A program made the position numbers and the translations under genes. Shown here piece after piece: positions 1 to 11,000 of a stretch of DNA of 64,000 nt. How positions within the stretch are numbered: position 1 is the stretch's first letter; each line of letters opens with the position of its first letter. The DNA is taken from the NCBI GenBank assembly GCA_016714005.1, contig JADJOA010000002.1, forward strand, positions 1-64,000. Reading direction: 5' to 3'. The notes under the pieces were generated by a model. It ran no database searches. It was given only the letters and a program-made list of their open reading frames with translations, and was not told where the DNA came from. This stretch comes from Bacteroidota bacterium. Lineage in GTDB: Bacteria > Bacteroidota > Bacteroidia > AKYH767-A > OLB10.

Positions 1-1
1 T

Positions 2-384
2 TCATTTACTACTCCTGCTTTGAGGATAATTGAAGATTCTTTATCAGTTTATAGTACTACCGGATTTGAACCAATGTATTTGGCTTACGGTAGTGACGAA
101 ACCACAAATCTTTTAAATATTTCTTCGGAGGATGAGTTTAAACTTTATCCAAATCCGGCAACAGATATAAGTCAACTTGTTTTCAAAACAGAAAAAACAG
201 CGGAACTCTTCAGATTAAGCTAACAGATTTGAGCGGTAGGTTAGTACAACAAATAAATGAAGTTTATATGGGTGGATTGAATGTATATGATTTAAGATTA
301 GATAATTTGCCTAAAGGCTTATACTTAGTAAATATAACTACCGAAAACGGAAACACTAAGAGCATAAGACTTTCTGTTCAATAG
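2..384 (+). CDS. T9SS type A cargo, C-terminal end (partial, frameshifted)
   Basis: This is the 3' end of a gene that starts before the window. The frame is open from base 2. It contains a 'LYPNPA' motif typical of the start of a type A T9SS sorting domain, followed in another frame by 'LTDLSGRLVQQ', 'LPKGLYLVNI' and 'SIRLSVQ'. That is the usual beta-sandwich CTD ending, and it stops at 382-384. The switch near base 205 is a one-frame shift, so the short ORF ending at 223 is not the real end. In this family the CTD directs export across the outer membrane and is then cleaved. The body of the protein is outside the window, so its function is unknown. A strong hairpin terminator follows about 40 bases downstream. 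Confidence 0.75.
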
Positions 385-426
385 AATTTTAGTTATGTTA
401 TACACAGGCTGATTTTTTAGCCGGCA

Positions 427-459
427 AAAAGCCCGCAGATGAGACATCTCCGGGCTTTT
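427..459 (+). terminator. Rho-independent terminator after the T9SS cargo
   Basis: The hairpin has arms AAAAGCCCG (427-435) and CGGGCTTTT (451-459). The inner bases AGATG/CATCT also pair around an AGA loop. It is followed by TTTTATAC. It ends the plus-strand gene that stops at 384. The A/T flanks would let it work in both directions. Confidence 0.8.
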
Positions 460-594
460 GTCTTTTATACTTTTGAAAAACGTGTTTTGTATCTGCAATT
501 ATTTAGAATAAATGATTCAGAATTTATTATGATTATGCAGTGATAGTTAAAAACTCTTTCTTAAAATTTTTTAAAAAACCTTTCCCCGAAATGC

Positions 595-1552
595 TTAGTA
601 TTCCGGTAAACTAAACTCAAAAAGCTTTCCGCTCTCTCCTATTGCCAAACCTTTTTTATTTGATAAAAGAGCTACAGAATTAATATTGGTTCCGCCAAAC
701 GTTTCTCCTTTTTCAAAACTGTTCCCACCATTAGTGCTGTATGCACACATCCCACTAATACCTGCACAAAAAACTATATTATCCATAGCTTCAATACAAT
801 TGTAGTGTTGTCTTGCGGAATAACTTTTGTTGGCTTTATTAATACAACTCAGTTTACTCCATTATCCGACTTATAAATCCCTCCGTTAAAACCGCAGATA
901 AAAAAAGAACTATTGTAAATAACGCCTGTGTAAAATTCACCTGAAACTACATTAAGCAAATTCCACTCATTTGCATAATTATAAATAGCTCCATAGCCCG
1001 CGCATACTCCATTGCCGTTTTGGTTAAATTCCAAAGAACGCATTTCATGGTCAGTTAAAATTTTTGTCCAACTGTTTCCTCCATCATTTGTTTGATAAAT
1101 AATTCCTTTTCCAAAACCTTTACCCCCGCATACAAATCCTGTTGTTTCATTTAAAAAGCTAAACTTCCTTAATGGTACCTTGTGTAACTGGGGTACGCCA
1201 TCATAATCCGTAAACTGCTGCCAGGTTATTCCACCATCAATAGTTTTTAAAATTACAGACGAATCGCATCCAACAAAACCCTTTTTTTCATTTATAAAAA
1301 ATACGCTATAAACATTTCGTTCAAACTCCGCTAATGTATTCCAACTTTTGCCCGCATTTACAGACTTTAATATAATTCCCTTTTCATTTCTCCCACCGCA
1401 TAAAAACAAAGTATCACTACTTAATGCCTGTAATTGATTTAAGTCTAAACTTGTTCGGGTATCTATTTCGTTAAAAAAGGAATATTCAACTTTTCCTTTT
1501 TGCAGCCAATTAAAAAAAAGAATAGCAACAAAAAGAAAACAAAACCCCTCAT
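595..1552 (-). CDS. Ycf48-like beta-propeller lipoprotein (two frameshifts)
   Basis: The protein is a secreted lipoprotein with repeated 'TNDGGNSW', 'TIDGGITWQQF' and 'VNAGKSWNTL' motifs, as in Ycf48/BNR-type seven-bladed propellers. The best start is the ATG at 1552. From it the frame reads MRGFVFFLLLFFFLIGCKKEK, a lipoprotein signal with a Cys at a lipobox. A frameshift in the T run near 1475 hides this start, so a spurious ORF reaches upstream to 1598. A second break near 861 loses one G of a TGG (expected NGVNW). Restoring it joins the two C-terminal pieces. The start lies 6 bases after the stop of the cytochrome oxidase subunit III gene, so the two are probably co-transcribed. Ycf48 proteins help assemble membrane complexes in phototrophs; a role for this one in oxidase biogenesis is only inference. 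Confidence 0.7.
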
Positions 1553-1558
1553 AAAAAA

Positions 1559-2186
1559 TTAAAATGTAAATAGAAACATTAAAAAAAGGCATAACCAAAC
1601 CACATCAATAAAATGCCAGAAAATACCAAGCAATTCTAATTTAATATATTCCATTTTGTTGCTGAAAAAAAGCAACAGGTCAACCATATCCAAAGATTTA
1701 TTACTAACATTTGTAGGTTGTGTAAACAAGCACTCCCAATCCGCCTAACACATGCAGCAAATGTAGCCCACTTATAATGTACAAGTAAGAAACTCCAAGG
1801 TTTGTTGAAATAAAAAAACCGCCATCATACATTTCCTTCCAGCCAAAAAACTGGCTCACACAAAACAAAAGGGTAAGGGTAAGAGTAATGACTAAAGACT
1901 TGACTACTCCGTTAAAGGAATCGTTGTTAAACGCTTTTAATGAAAGTGAAACAGAATAACTGCTGAATAGCATAAGTATGGTGCTCAATGTAAATGCCTT
2001 GGGTAAACGAAAATTCTGCAAATCAGGTATTTTTGAAACCGTAGTAATGTATAGAAAAGAAATAGCTAAAAAAATAACAGAAGAACCAAGCAAGGCGAAA
2101 AACAAAAAGGTTTTATAGGGGTGAAAGCGTTGTGCTTTCTCCTGATACATCAACTTTTCGGACGATTTGGTTTTATTGGTTTTCAT
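1559..2186 (-). CDS. Cytochrome c oxidase subunit III (one frameshift)
   Basis: This is the membrane subunit III of a heme-copper oxidase, about 209 aa with roughly five membrane helices. Visible signatures are 'SGLHLLHVLGGL' late in the protein and, after a frame change near 1710, 'FWHFIDVVWLCLFLMFLF', the typical last helix. The stop is at 1559-1561. The segment between the first-frame stop (1704) and the final helix reads cleanly in the second frame. Subunits I and II are not adjacent, so this is a detached or second subunit III copy. It is followed at once by the Ycf48-like lipoprotein gene and preceded by the terminator of hsp20, which suggests its own promoter around 2190-2240. I could not locate that promoter. 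Confidence 0.85.
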
Positions 2187-2242
2187 AACTGTGCATCAAA
2201 ACTAATTTTTTTTATTAAAGCAAACAAGGTGTTTAAATAAAA

Positions 2243-2272
2243 AACCCGTCCTTCCTTTGGAGAGAACGGGTT
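2243..2272 (-). terminator. Terminator downstream of hsp20
   Basis: Read on the minus strand, AACCCGT (2272-2266) pairs with ACGGGTT (2249-2243) and is followed by a T-rich tract (TTTTTTATTTAA). It lies about 30 bases after the hsp20 stop and separates hsp20 from the oxidase subunit gene. Confidence 0.8.
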
Positions 2273-2303
2273 CAATCTAACCTAAACTAACTAAACTTAA
2301 TCC

Positions 2304-2756
2304 TTATCCAATTTTTATTTCGCGCGCAGGTTTCGGTTTGGCTTCTTCACGTTTTGGAAGAACCAAAATCATTACTCCATTTTCATAACCTGCTGTTACT
2401 TTTTCTGCATCAACATGTTCAGGCAAACTAAAACTTCTTTTAAAACTGGAGAAAGAAAATTCCTTACGGGTAAATTTTTCTCCTGACGAATTTTTCTCTT
2501 CTTTCTTTTCTGCGCTTATACTTAATAAATCATTGTCAATACTGATTTTAAAATCCTCTTTAGCAAGCCCTGGAGCAGCAAGCGAAAGTTTAAAGTTGTC
2601 GTCTGTTTCAGTAATGTTTACTGCAGGAGAGGTAAAACGTTGCACGTTGTTGTTTAACACATTATCAAAGAAATCATTAAACAATTCGTTGAACATGAGG
2701 GGTGAGCGGTCCATCATTCTTGATGCCGGTTCGTTTTTTAATTTTAATAGTGTCAT
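2304..2756 (-). CDS. hsp20: Small heat shock protein, Hsp20/alpha-crystallin family
   Basis: This is an intact 150-aa small heat shock protein, an ATP-independent cytoplasmic holdase that binds unfolding proteins. The N-terminal about 40 residues are variable (two FNELFNDFF-like segments). The alpha-crystallin domain begins at 'SPAVNITETDDNF' and includes 'LAAPGLAKEDFKI', 'RSFSLPEHVDAEKV' and 'YENGVMILVLPK'. The C-terminal IxI oligomerisation motif is present as 'REIKIG'. The length is normal for the family. The gene is monocistronic, between its own terminator and a divergent comEC. Minus-strand bases upstream include a TTGACA near 2820, but no convincing heat-shock operator is visible. Confidence 0.95.
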   Translation of the reverse strand: MTLLKLKNEPASRMMDRSPLMFNELFNDFFDNVLNNNVQRFTSPAVNITETDDNFKLSLAAPGLAKEDFKISIDNDLLSISAEKKEEKNSSGEKFTRKEFSFSSFKRSFSLPEHVDAEKVTAGYENGVMILVLPKREEAKPKPAREIKIG

Positions 2757-2974
2757 GGCTTAACTTCTTTTAATTGTTTGATTATTGTTTTAATTTAATT
2801 GGTTTGTTAATCAACATTTGTCAAATGGCATACCATTACTTTTTTACTGACATAATTTATTTTCTCTGCTGATTTTTCTGACATCATGTACCTAATCTAA
2901 TCCTATCGTTTGAAAAAATGACAGGCGTTTTGATAAAAAACATAGATTTACATTTTCAAGACCTTACCTATACG

Positions 2975-5085
2975 ATGATAAATTTCTCAGAACTTCCTAT
3001 GGGTAGAATTTTACTCCTTTTTTGTACAGGAATAGTTGCTTCAATTTTCTTCCGTGTTTTGCCCATAGTTTCAATAACTACCGGGTTATGTGCATTAGCG
3101 CTTGTTACACTTTTTACCCTTGTTCCGTTTTTTATAAAAATACAAATGGCGATGGGTTTGCAGGTATTCCTTTGTTTACTTATGTGGTCAGTAACTCAGA
3201 CTTATGTATTTCTTTATTCCTCAATAAATGCTCCTGATCATTTTTTAAAACATGAAAAGCCATCAGCCATATACTTGATAAGGATTAGCGAGTCCTGTCA
3301 TCAAAAAACTAATTCTTACAGAGTAAATGCAGAGGTTAAGGGAGTTCTTGCAAATAAAACTTTTATAAAAACCTCAGGTGAAGTACTGCTTACTATTATG
3401 GCAAGCGACTCTACTCAGATTCCTGTTTATGGAGATTACATTTTAACCAATGCACAACCCGAAGAAATTCCTCCACCTCAAAATCCTTCTCAATTCGATT
3501 ACAAAGAGTACTTATCCTTTCATAATATTTCAAGTCGCTTTACACTAACCAAATACAATTATTACATAACAGACTTTAATGATGCAAAATGGCTCTTAAA
3601 AATATCCTACTCTCTCCGCGATAAGTTAGTTGAGCAGCTAAAAGATTTTTTTATAACCCGAGATGAATTAGCAGTTGCTTCGGCATTACTGGTGGGTTTT
3701 GAAGATTATCTCGATCCTGAAATAATACAAGCGTTTTCTTCGACCGGTGCCCTACATGTTTTATCGGTTAGCGGTATGCACGTTGGGCTTGTTTTTATTT
3801 GCCTTTCGTGGCTTCTGTCATTTATGGATAAAAAGAAAATGATGCTTATTATTAAATACATCATACTCGTTTCTTTCATTTGGTTTTACGCATTAATGAC
3901 AGGTTTTTCTCCATCGGTTTTGCGCTCGGTGGTAATGGTAAGTTTGGTAATTTTTTCAAAAGTGAGAAAACGCGAATCGGATACACTCAACGCAATGTTG
4001 GGCTCCGCATTTCTTTTGCTTTGCTACAATCCGTTTTACATTACTGAAGTGGGTTTTCAATTGAGTTACCTTGCTGTGTTTGGCATAGTTTATTTGCATC
4101 CTATGCTGGCACAACAATATGTTGCTCCAAATAAAATTATGCACTGGATATGGCAACTTACATCTGTATCTCTTACAGCACAGCTTATGACCTTTCCATT
4201 GGGCTTGCTATACTTTCATCAGTTTCCGTTGCTGTTTTTAATTTCCAACCTTATTATTATTCCAATAACCACCATAATTATTTATATAGGCATTGGAGCA
4301 TTGATTTTGTTTTTTATTCCTTTTGTTTCTGATTTTTTATGGCAGGCAGGATACCACCTAACACGATTCCTAAATTTGATTGTAAAATACATTGATTCTT
4401 TAAAATCTCTTACATTAAACGGGCTTTCAATTACTGTTTTTGAAACGTGGCTTATTTATGCATTGATTGCAACCATGCTTGGTTTTATTATTTACAGAAA
4501 CCGTAAACTCATTTTTGCTTCTTTGTTGCTTTCAATTATTTTATGTGTACTTCAAATAAACGAAAAGATAGTTCAAAAGCAGCAACAAAAACTAATTGTC
4601 TACAGCGTTCCTCGTAAAACTGCTATTGATTTTATTTCCGGTAATGATCATGTGTTTGTTGCTGATAAAAATCTAGTGAAAATGCAAGTCAGTTGCGGTT
4701 TTTCGTACAACATAATTGGGATGACTTAGGATTAAATACTGCAATAAATGTTTACCCCGAAAACATTTTGGATAATCGCCCCAACCTGCAATTCTATTAT
4801 AAAAAAAAAGGATTTGTATTGTTTGAAAACAAAACAGTTTTTATTGCAGATAAATACTTTGCACCAGCTAAAAATATTATAAAACAGCAAGTTGATTTTT
4901 TGATTATTACCGGAAACTATAAAGGAAAAGCTACAAACATTTTAGACAGGCTAAACCCAAAGGAAATTATTTTTGACTCTTCGGTACCGGTTTACAAAAT
5001 GAAAAAATATGCTGAGGAATTAGTTACACTAAAAATAAAATACAAAAACGTATTAAAGGATGGAGCTGTAGTTATTGATTTATAA
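2975..5085 (+). CDS. comEC: ComEC/Rec2 DNA-uptake channel (one frameshift)
   Basis: ComEC is the inner-membrane channel that carries single-stranded DNA into the cytoplasm in natural transformation. An N-terminal DUF4131-like part is followed by the competence domain with 'LSVSGMHVGLVFICLSW' and many membrane helices, then a short C-terminal region. I prefer ATG 2975 (MINFSELPMGRIL) over 2918, because family members start near this motif and the earlier 19 residues look unrelated. The frame breaks near 4680. Adding one A to the AAAA run gives NLVKNASQLRFF and joins the remaining 130 residues. The C-terminal part is a short or degenerate metallo-beta-lactamase-like remnant without its metal motifs, which is common in Bacteroidota. 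The gene is convergent with the next one, with only 14 bases between stops. Confidence 0.88.
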
Positions 5086-5099
5086 TGTCAATATCTTTA

Positions 5100-6135
5100 T
5101 CACAACGAAAACAAATCAGTCATAAAGTGATTGAAATCAATTCTCTCACTAAGCATCCTCTCTCTTCGTGCTTTCCCGTTTGTTTTGCAGCATTTAAATC
5201 AAAGCAAGTTCAGTAATTTTATCAATCATTCCTTGGCGGTTGTTTGTTTTAAATCCGAAAGTAAGTTGGTATAAATGCTCAAGCTCTTCAAGGTAGCTTA
5301 TCTCACCAACAAAATCGTTATAGCGAATGGAAGGTGTACCAAGCACAGCCGCTTCCGCAGCCATCGTCTGACTATCGCCAATGTACATATGTGCAAAGTA
5401 CATGGCGTGATGCATGTCAAGCGGGTTTATTTTAATTCGAAATGGTTCAAACTGTGGCTCTAACTCTCTCTCGCTTGTAATGTAAACGTTTCCTTTATGT
5501 TAAAGAATTTCAATAATTTGACTTGCAATTCCTGCATTAATTCCTGTTCTTCCTTCATCGTGATGGGCAGTAAGTTTGGCAAAGCGAAGTATGAAATACG
5601 GTTTGGTAGAATCAATGCCTTTAAGGCGATTAACATCAGGCACAAAATGATTGGGATGCAAGTATGCAAGTTCGTGATAGCTTTTATAAGCAATTTTTTT
5701 TTGCTTCCACTTTCCTACACTACAACATTCAGGTGCAAGAATATATGTAGCAAATGGATAAGCGAGTTTTGCAAACAACGGCACAATTTCCGCATCGTCT
5801 TCATTCACAACAATGCTTGGTATGGAAAGTAATTTTCCTACATGCGCAATTTCTGCCGAGGTACCAATCATTAATTGAGGTTTAAATGCACGGCATACTT
5901 TATAAAACTCCACATCTCTTTTAAGCAAGCTCCATGCTATCGCAATTTTATTGTCGGCTCTACCTTTCGGGTTAATGTTTAAATATTGCCAGCCTGCATT
6001 TTGAAGTAACTCTTCAAGAATCTCTTTCTTCTTGATTAGAATCTCCACCTCATGCCCAAGATTTTTTTAACCCGGCAACAGTGTTTTTAAAAGATGAAAA
6101 TGAGCAGGATGCCCGAAGTAAAAAAGATAACGCAT
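5100..6135 (-). CDS. DUF354 (glycosyltransferase-like) protein with two in-frame stops and a frameshift
   Basis: The N-terminus MRYLFYFGHPAHFHLLK, 'LIGTSAEIAHVGKLL' and 'MYIGDSQTMAAEAAVLGTPSIR' mark a DUF354 protein, a GT-B-like family of roughly 345 aa often found among surface-polysaccharide genes. The substrate is unknown. The start is ATG 6135. Two TAA codons interrupt the same frame, at 6067-6069 (where the family has Leu) and 5500-5502. Both lie at a T-run/A-run junction, where moving one base would restore a sense codon. A frameshift near 5200 (one G short) hides the real C-terminus, which reads 'ERMLSERIDFNHFM' and stops at 5100. Reading through gives a full-length family member, so either base-calling errors or a very recent pseudogene is possible. 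Confidence 0.75.
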
Positions 6136-6175
6136 AATGGTATTAAAGCCTGCAAAAATAAAATTATAAACCCTG

Positions 6176-7447
6176 TTATGATTCCTTTTTAAACGGATCG
6201 CGAGGTGTCCATTCTTCAGTTTTACTGCGGCTTATCAGTGGTTTAATCATACTGTTTAACAAGGAATTATTTAGCCTGAAATAAGTATAGAGCGGATATG
6301 GCTTGGCGCCAACCGTTGTCTTAATCTCTAATGCCGTCCTCCCAAAAAACAAACGTGAAGATTTCATTGCTATAGCATCCGTTATAAATGAATACAAAGA
6401 GGTTTTGATAAATAAGCAATGGTTTATTAAGCGCATAATCCATTCCAATTAAATGCGCTTCATGATTTGGAGTGATAATATATTCCGCTCTTAAACGCAA
6501 TTAACTTATCATCAAGAAAAAAAGCTTTGATGTAAAAATTATCCTCTAAATTTTTTTCAGATTTATAAAGTAGTCAATATTAGCTCTTACCAATCTTACC
6601 GATGCATTTTCCTGCACTTGTTTATACAATGCTAAAATCTCATCGCCATGCTTTTCAATTTCTTTTAGCGTGAGAAATTTAACTTTTACAGATTCCAGTC
6701 TCTTTAAAGAGTTATTGGCTCTTAGCCTGTACTTGGCAGCCAACGCTCCTAAATAATCGTCAAAATTATTCCACCCTTTGTGAACATGAAAAATCATTTC
6801 AGGGTCCATAGGTAATGACGAGTAACCCTCATCCATCAAAATATTATCAATTGAACTTGCATCAAAAAAATCTTTTACAATCAATGCGCATACATCATCA
6901 CCATTTTTTCTTTTCTTTCTTTTACCTTATCAATTATTTGAATCAGTGCGGTAAACAAGCTGCGATTTTGTTTCTATCGCGAAAAGAAATACCATACTCC
7001 CCGCTTACAAAAAACTTCCACAACAAAGAATATAATTTGCATGCCCGTTTTTCTTTTGAAAACAACCTTATCAATGCTGAAGTTACCTTCCCGGCAAGCC
7101 AACCATATTTTTCAAGATTGAGTATGCTGCCCAATTCATTGCTTGCAACATTTAATAACTGAAAACAAAAACAGGCAATGGGTAAATTACCTTCATGCAA
7201 AATAGCGTAATTGAAATTTAACGCTACAGGCTTAAGAATCTTCAAGCGATTTTAAATAATTAAGATTAAAAAATACCTTGTCAGTTTCAGCAGTAATACT
7301 CCATTCATTGGCAGGAATATCAATTACACTATCATAAACAGTAAAATTAAGTTTGGATGGCTGGTTACCCGAATATCTTTTTAATATGCAATTATGTTTC
7401 AAGTGGTTTTTTTGAAAAGTGCTTGCAAAACTAAAACTTAAAACCAC
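6176..7447 (-). CDS. FemAB/GNAT-like acyltransferase, heavily broken (about six frame changes)
   Basis: Joining the pieces gives an approximately 380-400 aa protein related to FemAB-like/BioF2-like GNAT acyltransferases. 'VIDIPANEWSI' lies near the start, 'KGWNNFDDYLGALAAKYR' in the middle, and 'GRTALEIKTTVGAKPYPLY' plus 'EEWTPRDPFKK' at the end. The last two are characteristic of this Bacteroidota family. Frame changes fall near 7235, 6950, 6915 (A run), 6550, 6500 and 6400. The start is uncertain: the open frame reaches a GTG at 7447, but another upstream break cannot be excluded. The family joins amino acids or acyl groups to an unknown acceptor, perhaps a cell-wall or surface precursor. 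The density of breaks is higher than in neighbouring genes, so true decay is possible here. Confidence 0.65.
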
Positions 7448-7480
7448 TTTTAGAATTAAAGTAGCGGCAGCGCAGACCGC

Positions 7481-7741
7481 CTAAACCTCAAACAATTCAT
7501 CAAGCTTAATATTCTCTAAATAAGGAGCTAGTAAGGCAGTAGAATCAAAAGCTTTTATCTTTTTTATCTGATTTTCATAAACACTGTACCAAAGTTCAAT
7601 GTAGTAATCGTTGTAAGAAAACAGGTTAACCCTGTAGCCATAAACTTCTCTAACATTTAAATGAATGGCACCATTCCAAATATACCATGCCTGTTCATCA
7701 TGTGTAAGTTTATTAAAATCTGTTGCGGTTTGTACTGACAT
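7481..7741 (-). CDS. Small conserved hypothetical protein, 86 aa
   Basis: This intact 86-aa ORF starts at ATG (MSVQTATDFNKL) and is rich in aromatic residues, with WYIWNGAIHLNV, YGYRVNLFSYND and YYIELWY. It has no signal peptide or membrane helix, so it is probably a small cytoplasmic alpha/beta protein. It looks like the short hypothetical proteins common in Chitinophagales, but I cannot assign a function. It lies upstream of, and on the same strand as, the FemAB-like gene, with about 33 bases to that open frame, so the two may be co-transcribed. Confidence 0.65.
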   Translation of the reverse strand: MSVQTATDFNKLTHDEQAWYIWNGAIHLNVREVYGYRVNLFSYNDYYIELWYSVYENQIKKIKAFDSTALLAPYLENIKLDELFEV

Positions 7742-7751
7742 ATTTTTTCGA

Positions 7752-7850
7752 TTAGGGGTTTATTATTTCTTTTTCTAAATTATTATCAATTTTCTTTAAG
7801 CTAATTGTAAGCACAAGTATTGAAATTAAAACTGCTGAAGCTGTTATCAT
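7752..7850 (-). CDS. Possible 32-aa single-helix membrane peptide
   Basis: ATG 7850 to TAA 7752 encodes a hydrophobic segment followed by a charged tail (KKIDNNLEKEIINP). It lies just upstream of the 86-aa gene on the same strand. There is no family match that I recognise and no clear ribosome-binding site, so this is only a candidate. Confidence 0.25.
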   Translation of the reverse strand: MITASAVLISILVLTISLKKIDNNLEKEIINP

Positions 7851-7991
7851 TTTGTTGTTTTTAATGATTCAAAGATGCGTGCGAAGCCGGGTGAGCATGA
7901 CTTATTTTGGGCAAACAAATCCATTTTTTGGGTGAAATATGCCGTATAAAGCCCGCTCATACCCAATTACACTCTGTAATTGAAAAAATGC

Positions 7992-8021
7992 TTGCAGAAC
8001 TACTCTAAAAAACTAAATTTA
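7992..8021 (+). promoter_or_regulatory. Candidate Bacteroidota-type promoter for the adhesin
   Basis: TTG at 7992-7994 and TAAATTTA at 8014-8021 are separated by 19 bases. This resembles the Bacteroidota -33 TTTG / -7 TAnnTTTG arrangement. It lies about 40 bases before the GTG start at 8062. Confidence 0.35.
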
Positions 8022-8061
8022 CCATCCCTTAAAAAAACCACTTAAAATTAAATCTACTGAA

Positions 8062-11000
8062 GTGAAGAGGTTTATTGCCTTTGTTGCAATTTTATTTTTT
8101 ACAGTTGATGTAGTCGCACAGGTGTATACCATGCAAAGCACCGTGGAAAGTACATGCAGCGGTTTTTTTTACGATAGCGGAAAAGATACTGCCACTTATC
8201 AAGCAAATGAAAATGCAGTAATGACATTTTGCAGTGATGTGCCGGGCATGTGTAAGCATTCAGTTTACGCAGTTTGATTTAGAAAATGGATTTGATTTTT
8301 TTGTATGCCTATAACGGACCATCCTCCAATAGTCCTTTAATAGGAACATACACCGGCAGCACCTCGCCCGGAACTATAACGGCTACAAGCGGCTGCCTTA
8401 CCGTAAAATTTGTAAGTGATTATACGGTAAGCAAAAACGGCTGGAGCGGAATTATTAATTGCGCCCCTTGCCCGGTTAACGGATGCCCAACTTGCACAGG
8501 CGGTTTACCTCCTGTAAACGATGCCTGCAGCGGGGCACAAAATTTAGGCGTGCTGCCTATACCGGTTGCATGTCCTGTAGGAACAGGAGCAGTTGCCAGT
8601 TTTAACACAACAAACATTTGCGCCACTGCCGAAATTCCATACAACGCACTTCAGAACTGCGACCCTGTTGGTAATATGGCAACACCTTCCAGTGATGTAT
8701 GGTACAGATTTACGCTAACTGCGCCAATACTAAATGTTACTATTAATGGAATGATTACACCGCAAGTGGGTTTATACAGCGGAAGCGGTTGTAATAATTT
8801 GGTTCCTCGCGGTTGCGCTATTGGAGGGGGTGGTTTGCTTAATGCATCTTTCAGCGGGCTGGCTGCAGGTACGTATTACTTGCGCGTTAGTGGTGGTACT
8901 TTAACCGATCAATGTAATTATACTTTATCACTTCAAAATAATTTTGACTGCCAGGGTTGTGTTTTGCAAAGTGCTCTTAACGTAAACCCACCACCACAAA
9001 ATGGAATATATCTTGCCGGGCAACAGGTGCAATTTTGTTTAAGCATTTCTGATTTTAGTCCAGCATCTGCCAATTGGCTACATGCTGTTATTCCAACTTT
9101 TGGTGATGGATGGGATACCACCACTCTTACTTTTTCTTCTCCGGTCTCATGTAGTGGTAACGGTACATGGAATTGGTACAACCAGCAAATTACTTCATCG
9201 GGTAATGCAGGATTTAGTGTAGGACCCGGATTTTTTTATGAAACGGCTGCAGGTAATCCACTTGGTGTTGTTGATTTAAACCCAGGAAACAATTTTGGAG
9301 ATAATATCGCAAATGGCTGCAACCTCAACTTCTGTTTTACTATTAAAACGAAAGAGCAAATAGATTGTATTCATGGCGAAAACCTAAATGTATTTATTGA
9401 CACATACAGTGATGGTGAGAGCGGTGCATGGACAAGCATAGCCTGCTCAAGCGACCCTGTAAACGATTTCTATGCAAGCATAGCGTGTTGCATTCCTCCA
9501 ACTATTTCAGTTACCAATGCTTTATGCAATGGGCAAACAGGAAGCGCTGTTGGCACCGGGCTAGGCAATTCTCCCTGGACTTTTATCTGGAAAGATGCTG
9601 CGGGAATAATTATCAGGCAGCACTCAAGTTTTACAAAAGATTCAATACTTAATGCTCAGCCGGGTCAATATACCCTCATAACTGTTGATGCATTTGGATG
9701 CGAATCACAAACTGTTTTTGTAATTACAGAACCACAAATATTAAATGCAACAATTATTGTTAATGATACCAAGTGCGCTGTAAACAATGGAGTGATTACT
9801 GTAAATGTAACCGGTGGAACTGCGCCTTACATTTACAGCAAAAACAACGGCACAACTTTTCAGGGTGCAAATTACTTTTCTACCCTTGCTCCCGGCAATT
9901 ACGATATTCTTGTTGAAGATATTAATGGATGTACATTTTCCTCCACAGTAACTGTTGACCCATCAACCCTGCCTGCGATTAACTCTGTTAATATTGTAGA
10001 TGTAACTGGTTTTAATGGTACTGATGGAAGCATTACCATAAATGCTTCCGGAGGAATTGCCCCTTATACCTATAGTGTTGGAGCAGGCTTTCAGGCATCC
10101 AATCTGTTTTCAAATCTTGAATCAGAGAATTACACAATTGTCGTGAGCGATGTTTTTGGCTGTACAACTTCTACAAGTGTAAATGTAGGACAACCGCCTC
10201 CTGTAAACATTAATTCACTTGTAATTGCGGCTGATTGCGGATTAAACAACGGAGCTATAACTATTAATGTTGTATCAGGCGGAGTTGGGTCATTACTTTA
10301 CAGCATTAATGGCGGGCAGGCGTTTCAATCATCAAACCAGTTTAATGGTTTATTACCCGGACTTTACACAATAGTAATTCAGGATGCAAACGGCTGTCTT
10401 GCTTATGATACTGCCACGGTTAATAATCTTAATGCTCCTGTTATCAATAATATTGTTCTTACAAATTCTACTTGCTATGGAAGTAACAATGGTTCAATTA
10501 CAATCAATGCAAGTGGTGGTTTAGGTGTTATTCAATACAGCATTAATAACGGAACAACTTTTTTTGCCACTAACTTCTTTAACAATTTGCCTGACGCCAA
10601 TTATAAAGTTGTAGTTAAAGATGCCAATGGCTGCATTAGTTCCACCAATGTAAACATAACTGAACCTGCGCCAATAAGTCTTAGCGCTGACCTGGTTCAT
10701 ACCCAATGCGGATTGAGTAACGGTACAATAAATATTAATCTTACCAACGGTATTGCACCATTTCAATATTCTATTGATAACGGTGCAACATTTTTTCCAA
10801 CCGACTTGTTTCAGAATCTTGGTGCCGGAAATTATACTGTAGTAATTACCGATGCCACAGGGTGTACTCGCACAAGAGTCTTCAATATAACCAGTTCATC
10901 AGCGCCATCTGTTTCCTCAAGCACTATAGTTGATGCAACTTGTTTTGGTGCCGTTACAGGTTCTATATCGGTAAACACAACCGGGGGAACCCCTCCAATA

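Larger units (their letters stand above)
7742..8061. other. Intergenic region (about 320 bases)
   Basis: This region separates the minus-strand small gene from the plus-strand giant adhesin. It holds a 32-codon minus-strand ORF (7752-7850) that could encode a one-helix peptide (MITASAVLISILVLTISLKK), and a candidate promoter for the adhesin. I see no RNA gene or long repeat. Confidence 0.5.

Noticed and set aside
2533..2763. 76-codon ORF antisense to hsp20
   Set aside because: It overlaps the alpha-crystallin domain on the other strand and has no independent support.
2818..2826. TTGACA-like sequence upstream of hsp20 as a sigma-70 or sigma-32 promoter
   Set aside because: No matching -10 box at normal spacing. 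Bacteroidota sigma factors use a different consensus.
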